Below are positions 46,701 to 59,394 of a stretch of DNA of 64,000 nucleotides, one piece after another. Origin of the DNA: Eustoma russellianum (lineage: Eukaryota > Streptophyta > Magnoliopsida > Gentianales > Gentianaceae). Every line of letters starts with the position of its first letter. The first letter of the stretch is position 1. The notes below the pieces were generated by a model. The model was given only the letters and a program-made list of their open reading frames with translations, did not search any database and was not told where the DNA came from. Made by a program: the position numbers and the translations under genes. The stretch is from positions 23,686,439-23,750,438 of the forward strand of contig AP025055.1 in the NCBI GenBank assembly GCA_036186865.1, in the 5' to 3' direction.

Positions 46701-48311
46701 TGCCCTGCTGATTTCAGCAGTACCTTTCATGATACTTGATGTTTTGAGGTCGTTAGACATTTCGGATATTGTGAAATTTTTATGGCATGTGTCTAAGACT
46801 TCATTATGCATGTGTATGATATGAGTTGAAGAAAATGAGCACGAATTGATGAGCATTGATGCTGTATGAACAGAGTATGATTGCTGGACAGTTTTTCCAG
46901 CTTAAGAGACGAGTCAACATATGCGTGTTATGATGTATTTGTTCACGAATCGCATGTTGCATATCATACATCGCATTGTCCATGTTCATACAGTTCACGA
47001 AACTGATTTTATGAAAAAGAATGATGAGAAAGATCTTTTGAAAAGAAGTTTTGAGTTTTGAAAGAAAGATCTTTGAAAGAGAGGTTTACGATTACGAAAA
47101 GATTCCTATGGTACCATTTATTTATGGCCAGCTTAACCCGCTCCAGATCCGGGGTTAATTGATCTGAAGAGTTATAAGAACCGAGCCAGGCCCGGTATAA
47201 TAGGTCTGAAGATGATCACGATTATAAGAACCGATCCAGGCCCCGGTATAATAGGTCTGAAGATTATAAGAAACCGATCCAGGCCCGGTATAATAGGTCT
47301 GAAGAGTGTAAGAACCGAGCCAGGTCCGGTATAATAGACCTGAAGGTGATCATGTTATAAGAACCGAGTCATGCCCGGTATAATAGGCTGACACACTCTC
47401 TTGTTTTATGATGAGCATGATTTGAAAGATAGAAAGAAAGTTCAAGTATTTTCATGAGCATGTCTAAATGAAAAGAAAGAATGTTTTCCGTTGCATTTGC
47501 ATTGCATACGCATTTTCATACGCAATATACATTTGCATACTCATACACATTGCATATGGTCATGAGCATGATGTCGAGGTGCCCTGAGTTTGTGTCTTTA
47601 CGTGCTACATGACTAAGTTATGATTTTATTGCCTTAGTGGCTATTGACGGAAGGGATGAGATGCTAGCTAAACGCTAGAACGAAATGTTAGTTAGGTCAT
47701 GATCTTTCGTTACCTAAGTTACGATCTTATTGTTGTTGTTATGTAAGCTATGATCTTATTCCCTTTATGATCAGTGATGCTTCTATTACCTTGGTGGCAT
47801 TTAAATGGAAAGACAGGTATGATGGTAAGAGACCAAATTTTGGGAATTCGGTTCTTGTATGTACTTTCCATTTAATGCATGATTGTTTATGGTGTACTTG
47901 CTGGTGACTTTGTCACTCACCCCCTATTTTTCCTCCCAGAGTTTACAGGAAACGGGGTAGCAAGGATTGATGACGAGCATAGGATCCCACATCCGTGAGA
48001 ATACGAGTGGATGACAGCTTAGGGATTCTATTATGATGGATCCATAATATGGCGGATTTATGTTGGAAGCGATGATTGCAGAAGTACTGATGTAATGAAT
48101 GTGGTTGTAAAACTTATGTCGGATGTATAGAATGATTTATGTAAAAGTTTCAAATTCTGCCGTATTTTTTATCTACCTGTTAAGATCGTGACTTGGTAAT
48201 CCATGTTTATCCATGGGTTTTACGAGTTAAGTATCGACGCTTTGTACTTTTCCGAAAGGGAAGGTACGGCGGGTGCACCGTACGAGGGGTAGCCGAGTAC
48301 GGGGCGCTACA
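43717..48311 (+). repeat. LARD-like element 3' LTR
   Basis: Partner of 37331-41927 with the same blocks in the same order: 20-bp repeats, 189-bp array (first anchors 45522 and 45711), hairpin array (47144-47390), conserved block (47904-47945) and terminus GGGGCGCTACA. Confidence 0.93.
47144..47390 (+). repeat. Hairpin tandem array in LARD-like 3' LTR
   Basis: Same six units as the 5' LTR array at 40765-41010, with one extra C in the second CAGGCC unit. Confidence 0.88.
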
Positions 48312-48322
48312 TNNNNNNNNNN
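48312..48322. other. Assembly gap (10 N) hiding part of the solo LTR
   Basis: A T at 48312 is followed by Ns at 48313-48322. By comparison with 12175-12460, roughly 0.27 kb of solo LTR sequence, including most of its hairpin array, is missing here. The gap length of 10 is therefore not real. Confidence 0.8.
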
Positions 48323-51300
48323 TTCATCTTTCTTTCGCATAATACCAATGCCATAAATCATGTAAATGACGATGATGTAATGTATGACATGCACTATGCG
48401 ACTCATGAACACATACATCATAACATTCATGCACGAACTTGTCTTTTAAGCTGGGAAAACTGTCCAGCGATCACATTCTGTTCGTACAGTCTCGTGCTAA
48501 TCAATTCGTGCTCATTTTCGTAAGCTCATGCCATACACATGCATAATGAAGTCTTAGACTCATACCATAAAAATTTCGGAAAAATTCGAAAAGTCTAACG
48601 ACCCCAAAACATCATACTATCACTAATGGTACTGCTGAAATCAGCAGGGCAGTACCGTTTTACCTCAGTTTCATAGGTCATAAAACCTTATTCATTTTAA
48701 TCCATCACCTGGAGAACATAGCTAACTCACCAAGGAATGATATTCATGAGGCCAACATCACATTCAAGCTTAAATGAGCTAGAGCAAATCATTGCAACTT
48801 AAGACATAAAACTGTCCTGGTTTCCAGTTTTGTACAACTAAATTCTACTCAGTTGTTACTCATCAAAATGGTGGTTTATGCTGGTTTTGTTACATGAACA
48901 TGTACATATATGCCTTAGGTAATTACCATAAAAATTCCAAGGCATTCCAATAAGTTTATGGGGTCAACTAATTACTTTCTCCCAGCTAGGTACATGCTGA
49001 ATCTAAATGATCAGTTTTACCACGAAATTCATTGTGACCAAACCACAACTCTTTTTACAACAATTCCAACTCACAAATGTCATACACACGTCAAACTATC
49101 ATCATACCAAAAATCCGCTCATTTGCACATTCCTAAGGTGCACTTTCGAGCCACAAAACTTGCCACTCAAAACTGTCCTGTTCCAGCAACTCTGTTTTAC
49201 CAGTTTTACCAAAAATTCTACTAAAAATAATCCGTAATTCCTTTTAACAAAATTCAAACTCACACATTTCATAAACACATAGAGATATTATCATACCAAC
49301 GATTAGCCAATCTGAATATTCCTAAGGTCTATTTTCAGGGCGTACAATATACCACATAAAACTTTTCAGCTCCAGTATTTCTGTCTAGGGCTCCTACTAA
49401 ACATTATACTCTGGTCAATTCACATATCCTTTTACTAAAATTCCAAATCACACATTTATTACACCCATGAGGCTATCATCACACCAAAAATTAGTCAATT
49501 TGGACCTTCCTAAGGTTCATTTCCAGGTCGTTAAACATGTCACATAAAACTGTTCTATTCCAGTACTTCTTTTTTACCAACTCTTACTAAAATTTCATTT
49601 AGGACAAACCGCAGCTCGTTTTATTGAAATTCCAACTCACACGTTTCATAAACATATAAGGCTAGCATCATACCAAAAATCAGCCAATTTGAACGCTCCC
49701 AAGGTTCGTTTTCAGGTCACACAATCAGCTACACGAATCTGTCCAGCTCCAGTAGTTCCAGCACTTCTTCACTTTTATGGTTCAAGCAATTCCAATCAAC
49801 CTCATTCCTTAAAATGACTTAATATTCATTAAATACACACTTCAACATAATGTTTCCAAGCCTCATAATATGCTTTAAACCATAAATAATCTGTTTAAGA
49901 GTCATATCAAAATAGTCACACACATTCATACAACAAATCATTTGTTCATACCATCACTTTTCTTATAACATCTAGTTTTCATGTCTTGTACTTAGCATCT
50001 TTAACTAAGATTCATAGCCTAATAATGACTAGCCATTCAAGCATGCACTTCACAAATAAGGCAAGATTGGCTAGAGTATACTTGCCTCTTTGAACCTTGA
50101 GCTTTCCTTAGCATGAGCCTTGGTTGAAATGGAGTAAAGTCTTCCTCACGATTTTGAGAGGAGGAAGACATAGAAGGATCATTGGCTATTATCTTAAGTG
50201 AAAACACAACTAAAGTAAGGCTATGATTCTCTTACCAAAATGAAACTTAAATGGAGCTAGAAATGAACCCACCCTTCAAGAAATTAGCTTCTCTTGGTAT
50301 CTTGCAAAACCTTCTCATAGTGACCATTTGAGGGTCACGTTTTTGGCAAGGCAAGAGGGATACCAATGTGAGTTTCATTCTTTGAAACATGGAATTCACT
50401 TAGGATGCTTAACATGTACTTACCTAGATGAATTCTTGGAGCTTGAAAATGGTTCTTGGACCTCTTCACTAGCCGTATATTACAATGGAGAAATGGGGGA
50501 GTCTCTTTGCTCCATTGTGACTTCCTGAGAGTTGAATGTTCTAGAGTTTCTTTGAAGAAATTTTTCTTCCCATTGGTTAAGGAGTGCAGCCGTTGGTTTA
50601 GTGAAGGGGGAAGGGTGTTTCCTTAGCTTAGTTAGGATAATAAGAATTAGTTAATCTTGGTTACTTTTACCCAACCAAGGTTACTTTAGTCAACTATAGT
50701 TACTTTATGTCAACTATAGTTACTTTAATTCAACTATAGTTACTTTATGGCTAACCTAGGTTACTTTATCCAACTAGAGTTACTTTATAGGTAAACTTGA
50801 GTTATTTTAACCTTGTAGTTAATATAGAGTAACTATGGTAAAATTTGAATTGATCCTTGGTTACCCATGAAGGGGGAGGCCGGCGGTTTAAAGGCCTTTG
50901 ATGGGGATTTTACCATGCTTAATTTTTCTTCTATGAAGTTATGTGGATAATTATTCCCTAATTAATTGATAATTTCCCCTTTTCTTGTTTTAAAATGAAA
51001 TTAGGAAATTCTTAATTTCCCCTTGGGCTATGGCCGAATTTTTCTAAGAATTGGGGAAAGAATTGCCCACTACTTACAACTCCTTAATTTTCATTTGGGC
51101 TTATTTTTAGGGAGACACTTAAGATTAAACTCTTCTATAATTTGGGAAAAACCCCTTTAAGGCCCCTTTTTATGCCTTATGGCCGAATTTTCTTGAGTCT
51201 TTGGGAGTGAATTGGCCACTTCATATAGTCCATAACTCATGCTTGAATCAATTATATCATTTGCTTATAATCCTAAATAAAAGAATCATTAAGGAGGCTT

Positions 51301-51384
51301 AGTGAAAGACACTTGAAGGATGCCACTTATTAATTTACTTATACGAGTCCTCAAGTATAATATGACTTTTCGTCGGGTACAACA
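48323..51384 (-). mobile_element. Solo G LTR, right piece
   Basis: Continues the solo LTR to its end at GTCGGGTACAACA. Holds a reversed 189-bp array (anchors TTCCAACTCA or close variants at 49064, 49253, 49441, 49630) and the reversed 20-bp repeats (50660-50830). No supported gene. The ORF at 50328-50528 has no recognised domain. Confidence 0.88.
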
Positions 51385-51389
51385 CTTAT
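51385..51389. repeat. Target-site duplication CTTAT of the solo LTR, right
   Basis: Equal to 27299-27303. Confidence 0.88.
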
Positions 51390-52932
51390 GGACCATAGTA
51401 TCTTATTTTAACACCCATTAATACCTTCAAATGTCTTCTAAGACTGATTTTCCAAGAATTCCAAAACAGTCCACTTTTCTTGGCATTTTGTCTATTAACA
51501 CGCCTCATGGAGCACGAAACATACAAGATTCATACCATTCCTTGTTAGTTACTATTTCAGCCCACATATAAGAATTATGTAACATAATACATACTAAACT
51601 AGGGGTCTTAACATATCCATCAATTAACATGAGCCACAGAGTAAACTTTCATACTAATATTTCATCAAAGTTCACAACTTTACTATTTCATGCTTATCAT
51701 GTCATCTAAAAATCGTACCTTACTATGACTAAACATTCAAGTCATTAACTCTTTAAATAAATCATGAAAGTCTAAAGTATACTTGCCTTTTGTTGAGTCC
51801 GAAATACCTCTTAGCTTAGAGTGGATCAAATAGCTTGAAATCTCCTCCTACTTCACCGTGGTGTACACGGTTTTGAAGTCAAATGGAGGTTAGCATTATC
51901 CTTAAATCCAAATATAAATGAGCTACATTCAAGATAGATTTTCTTACCTAAAATAGCTTAGTGTTGCAATCCTAGCCACCAAACTATCACCACTTCCTTG
52001 AGGGCTTGAAGTTATCACCTTCCTTTGCTTCCTAAGACTCACGGTTTATGGGGGTTAAGGAACATCCGATTTTTAAGCTTCATGGGGAGTTAGAATGGAC
52101 ATATTGAGGTTTAAAATCCTTGCCAATATGAAACTTGTGTTGGAATGTCTCGCTTGAAGGACTCCTACGCCAAGGAGCTTGAAGATTCCTCACCTAGAGA
52201 CACATGCAAGGCCACGGGTTTTTGGGGGAAATGGAGAACAAAGTGAGCTTCAAAAGTTGATATCTTAGGATTAAAGGAGATGTTTAGGAGACTTGCTTAC
52301 CTAGTTTGAAGCTTGAGAGTTGAAGGAGATGGTCTTGCAGTACTTCTAAGAACACCTTGGGTCAAGGAGTTTCTTGAGTGCTTGAATCTCTTGAAGTGTT
52401 TGGATATTGCATTGAGAGGAATTTAGTGGATGGAATGAAGCTTGCTTGTTATGAGGTTGAAGGAGAATTCATGGAGTTTCAAGGGGGTAGGCGGCCGGAT
52501 GGTTCAAGATGAGGAAGAGGAAGACTCTTCAATGGTTCTTGAACACAATCATTGTAGTGAGTTGAATGTATGTTGGCTACTTAATAGATGTTAAACTTTT
52601 GAGGGTTAATCAATGAAAGGTTCCTTTTAGTTGGTTAGTTGGATCATTAAGGGTAGAGGGTTCTAAACCCTTAAGTGTGTGTCGATTTTATTTTTTATTT
52701 TATTTATTATATTTTTTTTGAAATGTAGGGAGGGCATAATTGGTATTTCACCAGGAAGCATTATCCATACTTATAATTTAGATATTTACTTGTGGAATAT
52801 TATTTATCTTAAGGTACCTATAAAGAAAGAAATTAATTGGAATGTAGAAAATTGTAATTGGAAACTAAGACTATTTATTAAGCCACTCCATGTACATCGG
52901 GGGTACATAGTAGTTTGACGATGGGTACAACA
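51390..52932 (-). mobile_element. Outer G-type 3' LTR, right piece
   Basis: Continues from 27298 and ends GATGGGTACAACA next to a reversed polypurine tract (TCCTCTCCCCCTTAA, 52933-52947). No gene is supported; the ORF at 52679-52918 is in AT-rich LTR sequence. Confidence 0.84.
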
Positions 52933-52947
52933 TCCTCTCCCCCTTAA
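52933..52947 (-). promoter_or_regulatory. Polypurine tract of outer G element
   Basis: TTAAGGGGGAGAGGA on the minus strand, directly before the LTR TGTTGTACCC. Confidence 0.88.
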
Positions 52948-52948
52948 C

Positions 52949-54438
52949 ATAAGTTTCGTCCTCGAAACTTAATAGAACAAGACAAACAAAAGATGGGGGT
53001 ATTGATTCCTTATGTCTTCCTCAGTTTCCCAAGTGGCTTCCTCTCCAGAATGATGTTTCCACTAGACTTTCACCATAAGTATGGATCTTTTCCTCAACTT
53101 TTTCTCTTTCCAATCAATGATCTTTAAGGGCTCCTCTACATAAGATGTATCTTCTTCAATCTTTAGCTGCTGACTTCACGAATGTGGCTTGGATCATAAA
53201 CACATCGACGAAGTTGGGAGACATGGAACACATCATGCAACTGGGACAGTGGTGGGGGCAACGCCAAGCGGTACGCAACTTCACCAACCCTCTCTAGAAT
53301 TTCATATGGTCTAATGAATCTTGGGCTCAACTTCCCTTTAATGCCAAATCTCTTAACTCCCTTAGATGGAGAGACATTTAAGAAAAAATTTTCTCCTTCT
53401 TGAAATTCTAAGGGTCTACGTCTTTCATCAGCCCAAATCTTACTTCTATCTTGTGCTGCCTTCAATCTTTGCTTAACGATCTTTACCTTTTCTCGAGTTT
53501 GCTCTACAAGGTAGGGTCCTGCATATATCTTGTCTCCAATTTCGTCCCAATAGAGTGGAGACCGACATTTCCTCCCGTACAAGGCTTCATAGGGTGTCAT
53601 CCCAATGGATCTATAGAAGCTGTTATTGTAGGAAAACTCAACTAGCTTAAGACTCTTATCCCAGCTTCCTCAAAAATCAAGAATGCAAGCACAAGCATGT
53701 CTTCAAGTGTTTGGATCGTCCTTTTTGATTGACCGTCATTCTGAGGATGGAAAGCAGAACTCATCCTAATTTCAGTGCCCATTGTTTTTTGAAAGGCTGT
53801 CCAAAATCTAGAGGTAAAATGGGGGTCACGATCACAAACAATGCTAATGGTACAACATGAAAGCAGACAATCTGATCGATATACATAGAAGCTAACTTCT
53901 CCATAGATGCTTTAATTGACATGGCCATGAAATGCGCGGACTTGGTCAGACGGTCCACAATGACCCATATAGCATCATTTCCATATTTTGTCCTCGATAG
54001 ATAGGTCACAAAGTCCATGGCGACGTGGTCCCACTTCCATTCAGGAACTTCTAGAGGTTGTACTAACCCGGCGGGTCTTTGGTGCTCAGCTTTTATCCTT
54101 TGACAACCAAGGCATCGTTCAACGAATTCAGCTATTCGGTTCTTCATGTCGTGCCACCAAAACTTTTGCTTGAGATCCTGATACATCAGGTTAGCTCCAG
54201 GGTGAATAGATAAGTGCGAGTTATGAGCTTCCGCCAAGACTTCATCCCTAATCTTATCATCCTCAGGTACACATAATCGTCCTCTGAACCATAAACTGCC
54301 ATCACTACGAACTTCAAAATCATTCAATGGCTTATCTTTCATCCTAGCCTTGATCTTCCTCAAGGCTTCATCATTTCCATGAGCTTCTTTGATCCTGTCA
54401 ATCATCAAAGGAATGAGAAACAATCTGACAAGAACTTC
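52949..54438 (-). pseudogene. Ty3/gypsy integrase with chromodomain, broken
   Basis: C-terminal part of a chromovirus pol (Tekay/Del-like by eye). From the N-terminal side: integrase zinc-binding HHCC (HNSHLSIHPG to CLGCQR, in 53761-54423), core domain starting WDHVAMDFVTYLSRT, a frameshift near 53850, DRDPHF, then FHPQNDGQSKRTIQTLE with Lys (codon 53723-53725) where the catalytic Glu is normally found. After further breaks, 53163-53600 carries MTPYEALYGRKCRSPLYWDE and the usual C-terminal SH3-like part (FHVSQLRRCV). A chromodomain-like segment follows in another frame, with one stop near 53060 and TWETEEDIRNQYPHL near its end. The copy is cut at 54438 by the plus-strand C element. Confidence 0.93.
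54434..54438. repeat. Putative left target duplication ACTTC of plus-strand C element
   Basis: ACTTC lies directly before the 5' LTR TG. The right copy is outside the window, so this cannot be tested here. Confidence 0.4.
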
Positions 54439-57400
54439 TGTAGAGATAAGGGGGTTTGAGTGATTTCAAAATAAGTAACTTAAATATATATAAACGTGTA
54501 CATGAATGCATGATATCTTGCCAGTACTTGCCTTATTTAGCTTATATATTATGTTGCCGTACTAACGAGCCATGAAGCATTAAAGCTTACATCATATGGC
54601 AAACATTTGTTGTGTTTATACTATTTTCAGGTGCCACAATTAATGAACTAAACTAGTTCATTAAGTGAAGTACTTAGTTTATTAAACTAAGTAGTTCATT
54701 AAAGGAAGCTACATTTGGAAAAGGCACAAAGGCAACAAGGCTAAGGAAAGAAAGTCTTCTCCTCCTCTCCATCCTTTAATGCACACGCATGTACACATAT
54801 ATATCACATATATTTTCAGATTTTTTTAAATAAAGGCACATACACATGTATTCCAACGTACTAACGTACTACCGACACGTTATATATTTTACGTACGTAC
54901 GTTAACGTCACACCACTATACTTAACTCATATTTATGAGTATATTCAGGTCTTATGTCATATGATATAAGATATGGTGATGACAAATTAAATACGACACG
55001 ATAAAAGGTTCTAAACCGAAATTTGTCGTATCAGGCGAATACCGAAACTTCGCCAACGTGTCACGTACTTGCCATAAATAAATGGCCAGCCCATATACAT
55101 CAAAATGTGATGTAAATTTCGTGCACATGACATAATAATCAGCCAAAAACTTTCCATGTTAGCACACACAAATTACTCCACATTAAGGCCAAAATGTGAA
55201 GATTCCAAGTTTAATTTTGTCACATGCTAATGGTACCACTTTAAACCAGCCAAGTGCTGAGATTTAAAGTACATATTATATATTATGTATAACATAATAT
55301 ATATATAACATGTGCAAAAGTTGGAATTTAAATTAGAGAAAAATCGGGTAATCGATAAATATCGAAAATTCGGTTTTCTACGCACATAACATGGAACGTT
55401 TTTCTTGTACATCATGTGACACGTATCTAGACACTTTTTACATATGATATACATCTTAAAGTGTTCTAGAAAATTAAATTAAGGGCTGATTGGAATATTA
55501 CATGTGTGTATTATTAAATGTGCACTATTTTACAAAGTTAGCAAAAATAAATTTCAGCACATGTATACATATCATTCAACGTCACATACAGCTGATTTGG
55601 AGCACATGTGGAGCTTTTTTGGCATATTGATTGGTCAAGCATCAATCATACAATGTTGGTAAATTGAAGAGAGAAGCTACAAATGGTAAGAATTCAAGGT
55701 ATATCTCTCTTATGTCACATGCTGAAAATTTCAACATACTACACACAAGCTGGCCGATTTTTAGGTCTTTAATGTGACATATTTTGTCATCTTTTATTAG
55801 GTGATTGATTAGAAGAAGATATGGTAAGGTTTTGAATATTATTTAAAATAAATAAATGGTGATATTCTACATATCACATGCTGAAAATTTTTCAGCATGT
55901 GTACAAGGTATATGGCCGAATTCTTAAGCCTATTTGTGTCTGAATTCATTTCTTAGTTGGTAGCAATACTTACCATAAATTGTTCATTCATTTTTATGAT
56001 GAAAATTCAAAGAAAAATGGTAATGATTTGAACTTTATCCCCATGATGCACATGCTGAAAATTCAGCATGGCAAGACACCCTTAATGGCTGAAATTCTCT
56101 CTTGAATAGGAAGGATTTCTTTGTCTTGCAATTTATGATGTAATTCTTGATTTATGGTATGATTTTATGATTGATTTTTGGCACATGGTAAAGTGTATAT
56201 CTCAGATTTTTTCCATGTCATCATGATGACAACGTTGAGCCAATAAGGAGGTGCCAAGTAAGCGAAGACTAAATGATGATCCAATAAGAAGATGCCAAGT
56301 AAGCAAGGCCTTGTCACAATGATGTTTTACACTCTCTCAAGGACTTAAAAGATAATTTTCAAGAGGGGGAGTCTACCATAGGGGGACGGCCTGGACATGT
56401 TAAAAAAAAGAGATGAGAGCAAACAATAACAAGCATTGCAATTCCAAGAGATCAAAAAGCCTAGCACTTCTTCTCCTACATCTTCTTTCTTTCTCTCTTC
56501 TTGTAAAGCCTATTGTTTTTATATCTTTCAATCTTGAATAGGCTTGAGATAAACCACCATTCATATATCTTTGTAAAAGATTGATCAAGGTGTGATCAAT
56601 CTTCACTCTAGCAGGGTGGTGGTGTTCGTGTGAATTGTACTTACAATACAAGGTTTGTAAAGGGTTGGAGTTAGGTGTAACTCTATCAACCCTGCGGTAA
56701 GGTGTACTGCGTGTGTGTGATTAGTGTGAACCAAGGAAGGTGTTCCTTGAAGACTGGAGTAGGTTTTTATAACCGAACCAGTATAAAATTCTTGGTGCCA
56801 TTTACTTTCTGTATTCACTTTCCAGTTACTGCACTATTTACCCTTCTTGTTTGCATCCGTAAAAATAGTAAACGTTTTTCAAAAATTTCCAGAAATATAC
56901 TTACACGTTCTAGGGTTAATTTGGCACAAGTTCAACCCTTTTGGATAAGTATAAGTCAGTCAAACATCAAAATCTGAGACTAGTGCAGTCTGATTTTCAG
57001 ACTTGCAAAGGTTGAGACTTTGATTGTAGTTGACCTACGTCCCAAAAGAATTTTCCAAAACAGTTTCAACCCATTTAAATATAGTATATAAAGAGTTGGT
57101 GGTCAAATTTTCAGAGCATTTGGACGTTCACACAAATAGGAATTAATTTTTCAAAACCATCTACCGTTTCTGGCGGATTTGCACAATCTGATTACCAACG
57201 GTTTTTGAAGGGGTTACAGGTTGAATTTTAATTTGAAATTTTTAGGAGACCCTCATAACATCTGAGGCTAAGTTATCTCAAACTTTCATAATTTTTGGAG
57301 ACCTCTAACCTAGTTTTAAAAACGTTTTAAAACTGGTCCTGAAAACAGAATCTGTTTTCAGAACTTGAATTGTTCAAGTTTAAAGAAATTTTAAAAAGCA

Positions 57401-57460
57401 CACTTTCCGCACCATCTATTCAACCCCCCCCCCTTCTAGTGGTGCCTTGCAGATCCTACA
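54439..57460 (+). repeat. C element (plus) 5' LTR
   Basis: 3022 bp, TGTAGAGATAAGG to GCAGATCCTACA. Three palindromes, the first decayed, near 55719, 55876 and 56048. An A/T-rich inverted repeat, ACTTAGTTTATTAAACTAAGT, is split by position 54670. Clearly diverged from the minus-strand C LTR. Confidence 0.92.
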
Positions 57461-57462
57461 AG

Positions 57463-57475
57463 TGGTATCAGAGCG
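57463..57475 (+). promoter_or_regulatory. C element (plus) primer-binding site
   Basis: TGGTATCAGAGCG, two bases after the 5' LTR; iMet tRNA type. Confidence 0.9.
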
Positions 57476-57514
57476 CAGGAAGACTCACTTCAAGGAATCC
57501 AACGATTCAGTGAG

Positions 57515-58620
57515 ATGGCAACCACAAATCTCAAAACCGAGCAAGAAGGAAAAGGTACAGAAAGTCTACGAAGCCTTCCTTCTGAATGGGACCCAAAAGT
57601 GACCGCAATAGAAGAAAGCAAGGAAACTAAATCAATAAAGATGGAAGAACTAATCGGATCACTTAAAGTTTATGAAAATAAACTCACCATTCGGAAATCG
57701 GAATCATCTAAACAAGGTAAAGCCATTGCTTTTAAATCAAATGAATACGTCTCCCCCCTCCGATCACGTAGAGGATAGTGATTCCGAATCGGATAATGAT
57801 GACCTAATTCTATTGGCTAAAGGATTGAGAAAATTTATGAGAAGGTCATTTAGAAACAAAAATAAGGGCACTACTACTAAGAGAAATAAGAACAAGTCAA
57901 ACGATAAAGACGTTAAATGTTATGAATGTGGCAAACTCAACTTATCATATGACTGCCCAAATAAAGAAAAGCAAACTAAGTACCCCTGACAAGGAGCGGA
58001 ACAAACATAGACTCGTCTCAGAACCCAAACAAAGGAAACGTGCTCTAAAGGCCTCCACCTGGAGTGATTCATCAGATTCTGAAACTGAGACCGAAGAGGA
58101 GACCGCACAAGTATGCTTTGCATCCAAAGCATCTAATGAGTATCATCTGATTCTGACTCTGACTCTGAACCTTCTATGATGATCTTTTTAGTCAGTATCT
58201 AGAATTGCATAAATTCACTAAGACTCTCGCTAAAGAAAAGAAACGATTAATTGAAGACAAGAAACTGTTAGAATCTTCTAACGAGAATCTTGTCGCTCAA
58301 TTAAGCGATTCAAAGAAAGAGTCATCATGTCATTACTATTAAAGAAGATTTCATCATTAACCACTCAAAATAATGAAATGAAATCCGAGATTTCAAATTT
58401 GAAATCAAGGAATACCGATTTAGAGAAAATGATGAAACAGTTTGACACAGGGTCCAACATGCTGCATCGCATCATATTATCACAAAAGCATGACAGCGAC
58501 AAAACTGGACTGGGATACGTTGATACTAACGAAGTATCAATCAAACCAACCAAGTTTGTTGTGTCTAAGAAAGTAGACACCCTAAGCCGCAAGTGGCGTC
58601 TAAGATGACGCAGAAAACGC
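57515..58620 (+). pseudogene. C element gag, frameshifted
   Basis: The ATG at 57515 opens MATTNLKTEQEGKGTESLR. The segment LRSLPSEWDPKVTAIEESK, then MEELIGSLKVYE, matches the copia gag capsid region (UBN2 type). Only the end of that domain is present, so the N-terminal part is deleted. A zinc knuckle at about 57919-57955 reads CYECGKLNLSYDC, where the expected His of CCHC is missing. An acidic Ser-rich stretch (SDSSDSETETEEE) and a coiled coil (AKEKKRLIEDKKLLESSNEN, near 58230) follow, and then KHDSDKTGLGY. At least four frame changes. Confidence 0.88.
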
Positions 58621-59060
58621 CCCCTTCCTCACGCCCCATCTCTTCATATCATGTGAAATATAACTTTGTACCTATAGATATGAAAAGAAGAGAAATGCAT
58701 ACACGAATTCATATCATCCACGCACTACGCACACACACACAAGGACATATCAAAAACGTCCTTCATTTAATGAGGTATAAGGTAGTCCTTGGGCAAAGGC
58801 CCAAAGTGCATGCACCACATGTCTATTATATCGCACCTTCATCTACATTCTTGCCATTTGATAGACCGAGAAGGATCACCAAGTATGGGTACACGAAAGG
58901 TACTTTACCAAGAGGTGATTAACTACTCGAAAGGACCCAAAATTAAAAAGGGTACCTAAATCATCTTTGCACATTGCAGGGAGACCACACATCGAAAGAT
59001 ACATCAATAAAGTGGGTTTCCTTGACAGTGGTTGCTTGAGGCACATGACGGGGTGACCCG
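58621..59060 (+). pseudogene. C element gag-protease linker and protease active site
   Basis: Mostly undefined linker. At 59021-59053 the codons read LDSGCLRHMTG, the DSG active-site motif of the copia aspartic protease, followed at once by a stop. The upstream protease half is not readable. Confidence 0.75.
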
Positions 59061-59394
59061 AGCTTGTCTCTCCAAATTAAAGAAGGTCACAAAAGGCGGA
59101 TCCGTGGACCTTGGGAGACAACACGAAGGCAAGATCATCGTAAAAGGTACGATTGGTAATCCGAACACAACTCCAAATCTCAACGTATTTTGGTAAGCAA
59201 CTTATCCTAACAATCTTCTTAGCATTTCTCAATTTGTTGACAATGGTTTTAATGTGTGTTTTACTCACCCTTACTGCAACATAATAATAAAATGGAGAAA
59301 CCGTTTTAAAGGAAAACGAGAAGGCAATATTTTACGCTATCTATGGATGATGTAGTAGACACTAAAGGTTAAGTGTTTTATGTCAAATGAACCC

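Larger units (their letters stand above)
37331..48311 (+). mobile_element. LARD-like G element with 4.6 kb LTRs
   Basis: 10.98 kb: 5' LTR 37331-41927 (4597 bp), interior 41928-43716 (1789 bp), 3' LTR 43717-48311 (4595 bp). LTRs make up 84% of the length and differ only at scattered single bases and short indels, so insertion is recent. The interior has a primer site, a decayed gag, the last codons of pol and a polypurine tract, but no enzymes. Such large LTR derivatives are known as LARDs; this one is related to the pol-bearing element at 52933-54438 and probably used proteins from such a relative. Confidence 0.93.
27304..51384 (-). mobile_element. Solo G LTR (minus), carrying two nested elements
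   Basis: A single LTR flanked directly by CTTAT on both sides, so the internal region and other LTR were lost by LTR-LTR recombination. Its own sequence is 27304-27389, 36078-37330 and 48323-51384 (about 4.4 kb), beginning TGTGGCGCCC and ending CGTCGGGTACAACA. The rest is a C element (27390-36072) and a LARD-like G element (37331-48311). About 0.27 kb of it is absent at the N gap. Confidence 0.88.

Noticed and set aside
52949..54438. Endogenous pararetrovirus (caulimovirid) pol
   Set aside because: Integrase, chromodomain, LTR and polypurine tract show it is a Ty3/gypsy chromovirus; no movement or coat protein motifs.
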